Position numbers and translations under genes: made by a program. From the NCBI GenBank assembly GCA_029219925.1, contig JAQXUJ010000152.1:1-35111 (forward strand): a stretch of DNA of 35,111 nucleotides, given 5' to 3'. Positions 29,309-35,111 of this stretch are shown here, one piece after another (position 1 is the first letter of the stretch; each line of letters begins with the position of its first letter). This DNA comes from Clostridiales bacterium. Its GTDB lineage: Bacteria > Bacillota > Clostridia > UBA1381. Under the pieces are notes generated by a model, which was given only the letters and a program-made list of their open reading frames with translations, was not told the DNA's origin and searched no databases.

Positions 29309-29674
29309 TTGCGGAAGGTATTTTATGACAATCGCTGCGAGATATATGAAAATCAGCTCTGCGACGAGCCATGGCATGAATCGTACTTTGATGAAGACGG
29401 CGGAAAGAATTTTTTCTCGAATAGGGACAGTAAATGCTGTGATTGTATCTGCCGGGCATGCGGCAGCCGTGACATGACGGTATGCTGCGAGGAGCTGTGC
29501 GAAAATTCGGATTCCGGCGGAAACTGTCTTGTGTGGGCAGGACTGGCGGTTTTGACCTGCGGACTTGCACTGCTCATTCCCCTTATTTTCGGAAACAGAT
29601 TCGGCGGCAGAAGAGAATGTCGGAAGGTATGGGTTGCGGTATGCTGCCGCTGCGGTCACAGGCAGTATTTATAA
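29309..29674 (+). CDS. Cys-rich zinc-ribbon protein interrupted by a transmembrane segment (LITAF-like layout)
   Basis: CCDCICRACGSRD...LVWAGLAVLTCGLALLIPLIFG...CCRCGHRQYL; TTG 29309 preceded by ggaggtgat. Confidence 0.65.
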   Translation: MRKVFYDNRCEIYENQLCDEPWHESYFDEDGGKNFFSNRDSKCCDCICRACGSRDMTVCCEELCENSDSGGNCLVWAGLAVLTCGLALLIPLIFGNRFGGRRECRKVWVAVCCRCGHRQYL

Positions 29675-29754
29675 AAAGGGACACATAAATGCGGAATGAG
29701 TGCAGTGGCGGTTTGGGGACATAAAAACACCGCGTATACAGGAAAGGAAAAGCT

Positions 29755-30894
29755 ATGAGTAATAACAATTCAGGTGAGGAACGGAGTAAAATCCGCAGCT
29801 GGGCGGCCGGAGTGCTGAATGAAATAAAGGCCGCCTTCGGTATTAATTCGCCGTCAACGGTAATGCGTGACCAGGTGGGAAAATACCTTGCCTTAGGCGT
29901 TGCCGAAGGACTCTACGAAAACGATAAGGCCGTGGTTTTGCAGTTCACCGCCATGCTGGAAAAGCTAAAGTACCAGCGCGATTTCGACATTATTTCGGAG
30001 GACGAATATTACCGCCGGTTAGAGAGCCTAAGGGACAGGTATTTCTCGGTGGGAACTCAGCAATGGGTCAAATACACCGAGCAAATCTATGCGTACCAGA
30101 AGGAAGTGTTGGAGCAGGAACGCACGAATATCCGGGAAATGTATGACGACATCACCGAATATGCCGAAGCACGCATGAACGATGTTATAAAAAAGCAGCA
30201 GCGTTATAGTGAAGAGCTGAAAGCCACAGGCGGTCTGTTTGACGTGAACACGCTCACCGTAAACGGCACAAGGTACAGCTACTACTCCATGCATGACCTG
30301 GACAGGGACATAAAAAACATACAAGCCTACGGAGATATGCTTGAGAAAATTCGTGCCCGCGGAGAAAGGCTGGGACTGGACGGCGGACTGATAAACAATT
30401 TTTTGAGTCAGGTCAAGAGCCTGAATCTTGAGGATGCGTCGGGGCTGATGAAGGCGCTGGAATTAAGCGATGACAAGCGTTTTTCGGCATATATTGACGC
30501 ATGGCAGCGCAAAAACGACACGGCGGAATCGCTGTCGGCAAGGGAGTATAAGCAGGAATTTGACGAAAGTGTTGAGGATTCCTACAAGAACATGTGCGAG
30601 CGCCTTAAACAGGCGGGCTATGAAATCCCCGACGGCTTTTACGTAAGCGGCAGCATTTCGGCGCAGAATTTCGGCAATGCATTCATTGAGGAGCTGGACA
30701 GGCAACTGGAGCAGGTTCGCGCAAAGGTGGCGGACTTTAACAGCAGGCTTGCGGCGGAGGTAAGCCTTGACGGCGGCGTTAACAGCGTCGTGTATAATAA
30801 TCAGACGGCATATAACATTAATGCGGCGAACGGCGCAGATACCGTGGAGCAAATCAGGCGCTATGAAACGGTGAAACGGCTTTCGGGGGTTTGA
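29755..30894 (+). CDS. Phage tape-measure protein, apparently only the C-terminal part
   Basis: WAAGVLNEIKAAFGINSPSTVMRDQVGKYLALGVAEGL is the conserved C-terminal TMP motif, but here it begins at residue about 16 of only 379 aa. Confidence 0.8.
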   Translation: MSNNNSGEERSKIRSWAAGVLNEIKAAFGINSPSTVMRDQVGKYLALGVAEGLYENDKAVVLQFTAMLEKLKYQRDFDIISEDEYYRRLESLRDRYFSVGTQQWVKYTEQIYAYQKEVLEQERTNIREMYDDITEYAEARMNDVIKKQQRYSEELKATGGLFDVNTLTVNGTRYSYYSMHDLDRDIKNIQAYGDMLEKIRARGERLGLDGGLINNFLSQVKSLNLEDASGLMKALELSDDKRFSAYIDAWQRKNDTAESLSAREYKQEFDESVEDSYKNMCERLKQAGYEIPDGFYVSGSISAQNFGNAFIEELDRQLEQVRAKVADFNSRLAAEVSLDGGVNSVVYNNQTAYNINAANGADTVEQIRRYETVKRLSGV

Positions 30895-30936
30895 GGAATT
30901 TAGGTTGTGCAAACAGCACAGGAAAGGATAAAACTG

Positions 30937-31779
30937 ATGTTCGGAATAAAATTTTACAACGACTGCGGCACGGTGAATTTCGGCGGCGGCGCAGATTTAA
31001 ACAGCTGGCGTGTAACCGGGTGCGACGGACTTGCCGTACCGGGAAGAAGCTTTACCGTCTGCCGCTATGCCGGCATCGACGGACAGACCACGGTTGCATC
31101 CCGGAGGGAGGCGAGAACGGTTACGTTAAGCGGAGATTTCTATGCCGGCGGAGAAGGCGAGACTGCCTATAAGAGAGCTCTTTCAGTGCTTGGAAAAAGC
31201 GGTACGCTGGAGGTGAAATCAATGGGCGAAACCCGCAGAACCGAAGCCGCCTGCGCCTCCTTTACCGAGCGCGGACGGCAGGGAAACTACCGCTTATTCA
31301 CGGTTCAGTTTGTGTGCGACAGCCCGTATTTTGAATCTGCCGTGGAAACAGAGGTGCCGCTTTACAAGACAATTCCGCTTTTAGACAGCGATTTTACATT
31401 CCCCGGCAAATTTTCCGAGAGGATAACCCGCACCCTGGTGGTAAACGGCGGCGACAGCGACGCCGAACCGATTTTTCACATCACGGCGGGGCATAATCCT
31501 CTGGGTATTCTGACAATCGTAAATCATACCACAAATCAGCGGCTTTCAATCAATTACGAGCCGCTGGCGGACGAGATAATCACGGTGGATGTCGCCGCAC
31601 GGCGCATTTACAGCTCCGGCGGCAATAATCTGCTGAACTGTCTGAGCGATGACAGCTTTTTCGATGGCTTTACGATTGTGCCGGGAGGTAACGATATTGA
31701 GGTTGTCATCGGCGAATCTAACCGGGAGCTGGCGGTAAGCTGCCGGTTCAGAAACCGATACAGCGAGGCGGTGTGCTGA
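30937..31779 (+). CDS. Phage distal tail protein
   Basis: MFGIKFYNDCGTVNFGGGADLNSWRVTGCDGLAVPGRSFTVCRYAGIDGQTTVASRREARTVTLSGDF; synteny after TMP. Confidence 0.8.
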   Translation: MFGIKFYNDCGTVNFGGGADLNSWRVTGCDGLAVPGRSFTVCRYAGIDGQTTVASRREARTVTLSGDFYAGGEGETAYKRALSVLGKSGTLEVKSMGETRRTEAACASFTERGRQGNYRLFTVQFVCDSPYFESAVETEVPLYKTIPLLDSDFTFPGKFSERITRTLVVNGGDSDAEPIFHITAGHNPLGILTIVNHTTNQRLSINYEPLADEIITVDVAARRIYSSGGNNLLNCLSDDSFFDGFTIVPGGNDIEVVIGESNRELAVSCRFRNRYSEAVC

Positions 31780-32690
31780 TGCTGGTATTTTATGATTTTG
31801 AATTTAACCTGCTTTTGGCTGAGCCGAGAGCCGTTTCCGTTTCGTGGGAGCTCTACTATAACGGCGTTGGCAGCTTTGAGGCACATCTGCCGCTGGAGTC
31901 GGAGGCTGTACGGCTTTTGGCGGAGCATGATTATTTGGTTGTATGCGATGATATTGCCTGTGCCGTTGTGGTGGGACGTCAGCTGGACGAGGAGCTGGTT
32001 ATTTACGGAAGAACCTGTAACTGGCTTCTTGAAAAGCGCATCGCCGAGCCTTCAGAATATTCGGGGAATGCGGCGGAGCTGGCATGCACCGCAGTGCAGA
32101 CCGCCTTTTCCGACGTAGCGTCAATGACGGCGGAGTATGAGGATAAGGGCGGCGCAGTGACCTTGTCAAAAAGCAGCCGCAGCACCGTTCTGACGGTGGT
32201 GACCGAGCTTCTTTCAAAGGACGGCATGGGACACAGCCTTGATTTTGACTATAAGAACAAGCGGTGGGTATTCCGTGCAGTGAGAGGAAAGACGCAGCCG
32301 CTTTTAATTTCGGAGGCAAATAAAAATGCCTACGGTTTGTGTCTTACCGATGACATACTTGATTTGGCAACCTGCGGCGTGTATGACGGCGGCACCTATG
32401 ACAGCGGCACGGCAACGGGGATTTACCGCTGGCAGACCATTCTTAATGCCGCGTCGGAGACGGAGGCTAAAGAGGAGCTTGCGGCATGTAGCCGAAAAAG
32501 CGAGCTGACGCTGAAAATGCACGGTCCGCAGCCGGGCGTTGACTATCGGCTGGGGGATAAGGTGCGTGTACAGACGGTCAAGGGCGCTCTTCGCATAACC
32601 GAAAGGAAACGCATTGCCGGCATGTATGTGGAAACGGGAACAAGCCGAACATTCAAGCCGATTTTTGAAAATGTAACGGAGGAAGATTAA
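31779..32690 (+). CDS. Siphovirus ReqiPepy6 Gp37-like tail protein
   Basis: MLVFYDFEFNLLLAEPRAVSVSWELYYNGVGSFEAHLPLESEAV...YGRTCNWLLEKRI. Confidence 0.8.
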   Translation: MLVFYDFEFNLLLAEPRAVSVSWELYYNGVGSFEAHLPLESEAVRLLAEHDYLVVCDDIACAVVVGRQLDEELVIYGRTCNWLLEKRIAEPSEYSGNAAELACTAVQTAFSDVASMTAEYEDKGGAVTLSKSSRSTVLTVVTELLSKDGMGHSLDFDYKNKRWVFRAVRGKTQPLLISEANKNAYGLCLTDDILDLATCGVYDGGTYDSGTATGIYRWQTILNAASETEAKEELAACSRKSELTLKMHGPQPGVDYRLGDKVRVQTVKGALRITERKRIAGMYVETGTSRTFKPIFENVTEED

Positions 32691-33454
32691 TGGGATATAA
32701 ATGTAGTTTTTTAGATGACGCGTCCTATACCGCTCAGGACGTAAACGATGCCCTTGGGCATATTGCCGGCGGAGGTGCGGCGTTTACCGATACGGGAGAT
32801 ACTCTGGACGATTTCAACACCACTCTGTCGGGCATAACCGGTGCGGGGACGCAGCTGTGCGGATGTGCGGTCACTGAGAGCGGCGGCGTGTATAAAATAG
32901 GCGCAGGCACATGCTTTATGGAGGACGGCTCGCAGATAACCTTCGATTCGGACGGATATGTTATTGAGCCGATTGAGAATAAGAAAAGCTATGTGTATGT
33001 AAGCCGTAACCAAGTGGGTAATACAATAGACGTGGTTGTGTCGGAAACAGCGGGCGGTGATGGGACCGTGCCTCTGGCGGAGATTGCCGCCGGCGGAGGT
33101 ATCACCGATACCCGAAGCTATGCCCGGGCGAAGGTACTTCTTCTGGCCGCCCAGGCAAGCCCAAGCCGCAGCTTTACGGTGAATCGACAATTGTTTCATG
33201 CGGGGGATTCAATCAATGTCGGGTATTCGGATTGGAGATATATTATCGTGCATAATCTGAATTTTGCGCACGTAGGCTCAGATGATTATAGCTGCACGTA
33301 TTTGGCTATGGATTTGTCCGACGGCGAATCCCACGAGATTCCGATATTCAATACGGGAAGTGGCAGCAACGCTACTACCGGAGCGCATAAATCGGGGAAT
33401 TTACTGGTGTTTGATCGCTCTGCTGAAGTAAATATGACCTTTGAGGTAATATAG
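32690..33454 (+). CDS. Phage tail fibre/structural protein
   Basis: Gly/Thr-rich structural composition; position in tail-tip cluster. Confidence 0.55.
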   Translation: MGYKCSFLDDASYTAQDVNDALGHIAGGGAAFTDTGDTLDDFNTTLSGITGAGTQLCGCAVTESGGVYKIGAGTCFMEDGSQITFDSDGYVIEPIENKKSYVYVSRNQVGNTIDVVVSETAGGDGTVPLAEIAAGGGITDTRSYARAKVLLLAAQASPSRSFTVNRQLFHAGDSINVGYSDWRYIIVHNLNFAHVGSDDYSCTYLAMDLSDGESHEIPIFNTGSGSNATTGAHKSGNLLVFDRSAEVNMTFEVI

Positions 33455-33543
33455 CGGCGCACGGTTTCGGTGCATGCCGAACCGGCCGGGGATTTCCCGT
33501 ATAAAGATTAAGCCGCACAGGCGAGCGGCGGAATGGAGAAAAA

Positions 33544-34227
33544 ATGAATAAATTTGAATTTGTAATTTTAGATGACAGGCTGATTTTGAAGTCCATAACC
33601 CAAGGCTATACCGGCAATGTCAACAATTATATCTGTACCTTCGATAACGACGACAGCCAATCCCTTGCATGGTACGCAGTGTTCCGCAGCGGGGATAAGG
33701 CGTATTCGGCGGCTATTAAGGACGGGCAATGTATCGTGCCGCAGGAGGTGCTGTCAAAGGAGGGTCAGGTTCAGATAGGAGCATATGCCACGGATTTTTC
33801 CGACAGCGTGCGGCGTATTTCCACCAACTGGGTGAGCGTGGATATTGAAGACGGCGCTTACTGCGACGCATCGGAACCAAAGGAACCGGAGCATGATTTC
33901 TGGGAGGAGCTTGTTCTTAAAACGGTGCCGAAAATCGGCGAGGACGGCTGCTGGTATGTTTATGACAAGGCGCAGGGTAAATACGTGTCCACGGAGCAGG
34001 CGGCACAGGGCTATACGCCGATTCGAGGTGTGGACTACTGGACAGAGGCGGACAAGGCGGAGATAAAAACGGAGCTTGCCGCCGACATTGCAGATAACCT
34101 GACTACCGACAGCGCGGAAAGACCCCTGTCCGCAAGACAGGGCAAGGTCCTAAAGGCAGAAATAGACAGCACGGTCGGGAATATAAACACTGTCCTTGCG
34201 GCGGTGGTTGAAGGAGGCGGTGAATAA
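33544..34227 (+). CDS. Phage baseplate upper protein/fibre-like protein (BppU-like N-terminus)
   Basis: C-terminal LTTDSAERPLSARQGKVLKAEIDSTVGNIN fibre motif. Confidence 0.65.
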   Translation: MNKFEFVILDDRLILKSITQGYTGNVNNYICTFDNDDSQSLAWYAVFRSGDKAYSAAIKDGQCIVPQEVLSKEGQVQIGAYATDFSDSVRRISTNWVSVDIEDGAYCDASEPKEPEHDFWEELVLKTVPKIGEDGCWYVYDKAQGKYVSTEQAAQGYTPIRGVDYWTEADKAEIKTELAADIADNLTTDSAERPLSARQGKVLKAEIDSTVGNINTVLAAVVEGGGE

Positions 34228-35108
34228 TGCCGACTACAACCGATTATTTAGAGGATTTGGTAAATCAGCGTAATGCGCTGGCAGAAAATATTTCCGCAAA
34301 GGGAGTCAGTGCATCGGAGTCGGAGAAACTCAACTCCCTTGTTCCTAAAGTAAATGATGTTTATGAAAAAGGAAAAGAAGATGGAAGAGATATAAATCCT
34401 TCTTGGACAAGTTGGGGCTATTTTAGTGCTAATAATAATCGAAATGATGTTCTGAAAAAATTGAGATTTAACGATACAAGCAACGGTACAGATTTTAGTT
34501 ATATGTTCTATAAGTGTACATCTTTAACGGAAGTACCATTCATTGATACAAGCAACGGTACAACTTTTAATTATATGTTCTTTACTTGTACATCTTTAAC
34601 GGAAGTACCATTCATTGATACAAGCAAGGGTACAGATTTTGGTCGTATGTTCTATAATTGTCCATCTTTAACAAAAATACCATCAATTAATACAAGTAAA
34701 GGTACAAATTTTGATAGTATATTCTATAATTGTAAATCTTTAACGGAAATACCATTAATTGATACAAGTAAAGGTACAGACTTGTCTTCTATGTTTTATG
34801 GGTGTACTTCTTTGGTAACTGTACCATTAATTGATGGAACCAGTAGTAGAAACTTTTCTGGTACATTTAGTAATTGTTCAAATCTTAGAAATCTAAAAAT
34901 TAAAGGAACAATTAAAATCAATGGTTTTAATTTGGCGTCTTGTACATTATTAACTCACGACAGTTTAATGAGTGTTATTAATGCATTGGCTGATAAAAGC
35001 AGTGAAACAACCATTACTTGGAAAGTTACCCTCGGAACGGATAATTTAGCAAAGCTTACCGATGAAGAAAAAGCTATAGCAACAAATAGAAATTGGACAT
35101 TAGTATAG
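34227..35108 (+). CDS. Composite tail-fibre protein: phage N-terminal adaptor plus BspA-like (DUF285) repeats
   Basis: MPTTTDYLEDLVNQRNALAENISAKGV...LNSLVPKVNDV, then MFYKCTSLTEVPFIDTSNGT-type repeats. Confidence 0.8.
   Translation: MPTTTDYLEDLVNQRNALAENISAKGVSASESEKLNSLVPKVNDVYEKGKEDGRDINPSWTSWGYFSANNNRNDVLKKLRFNDTSNGTDFSYMFYKCTSLTEVPFIDTSNGTTFNYMFFTCTSLTEVPFIDTSKGTDFGRMFYNCPSLTKIPSINTSKGTNFDSIFYNCKSLTEIPLIDTSKGTDLSSMFYGCTSLVTVPLIDGTSSRNFSGTFSNCSNLRNLKIKGTIKINGFNLASCTLLTHDSLMSVINALADKSSETTITWKVTLGTDNLAKLTDEEKAIATNRNWTLV
34473..34904 (+). repeat. 72-bp (24-codon) in-register repeats encoding BspA-like units
   Basis: Unit starts at 34473, 34545, 34617, 34689, 34761 and 34833, exactly 72 bp apart. 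Confidence 0.9.
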
Positions 35109-35111
35109 AGA

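Larger units (their letters stand above)
21418..30316 (+). repeat. Dispersed GGGACA-[Y/W]-AAA motif, 19 same-strand copies
   Basis: GGGACA starts at 21418, 21437, 22582, 22600, 23229, 23914, 25977, 25995, 26740, 27144, 27304, 27946, 28512, 28531, 29260, 29424, 29678, 29716, 30305, each followed by an A-rich (C)TAAA, TATAAA or CATAAA tail. Confidence 0.9.
20014..35111. mobile_element. Siphovirus-like prophage, left portion (right end outside the window)
   Basis: Contiguous repressor, replication, terminase, portal, capsid, connector, tail and fibre genes; no integrase, holin or endolysin seen in the window. Confidence 0.93.

Noticed and set aside
34473-34904. CRISPR-like regular repeats
   Set aside because: The 72-bp period is in frame and encodes BspA-like repeats; no repeat-spacer structure and no cas genes.
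34227-35108. Diversity-generating retroelement target
   Set aside because: No reverse transcriptase, template repeat or adenine-specific variable region visible in the window.

Overview
The window is a Firmicutes/Clostridia-type chromosome segment running into the left part of a siphovirus-like prophage. Host part (1 to about 19.85 kb): 3' end of leuS, htpG, a PF06541-like membrane protein, pyk, an isochorismatase-family hydrolase, ldh, a small membrane protein, a SigH-type sigma factor, a zinc-ribbon protein, a YmdB-type phosphoesterase, rny (interrupted by one in-frame stop), glgB-glgC-glgD, a 5'-truncated SGNH hydrolase, and rpsB-tsf. Prophage part (about 20.0 kb to the right edge): an S24/XRE repressor with a five-operator divergent promoter region, replication protein, terminase, portal, scaffold-like protein, capsid, connectors, tail genes, a short tape-measure remnant, tail tip and fibre genes. 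No integrase or lysis genes are visible. The most interesting signal is a short dispersed motif, GGGACA followed by an A-rich tail (GGGACATAAAA / GGGACACTAAA / GGGACAYATAAA). I count 19 copies on the + strand between about 21.4 and 30.3 kb. Five times it occurs as a pair whose members are 18-19 bp apart (one pair 38 bp), directly upstream of a phage start codon. It also lies inside coding sequences in two different reading frames. By eye it is absent from the host part and from the tail-tip/fibre genes. This looks like a phage-specific regulatory, processing or DNA-marking system whose function I cannot determine from sequence alone. No searches were run; all family names come from reading the translations.
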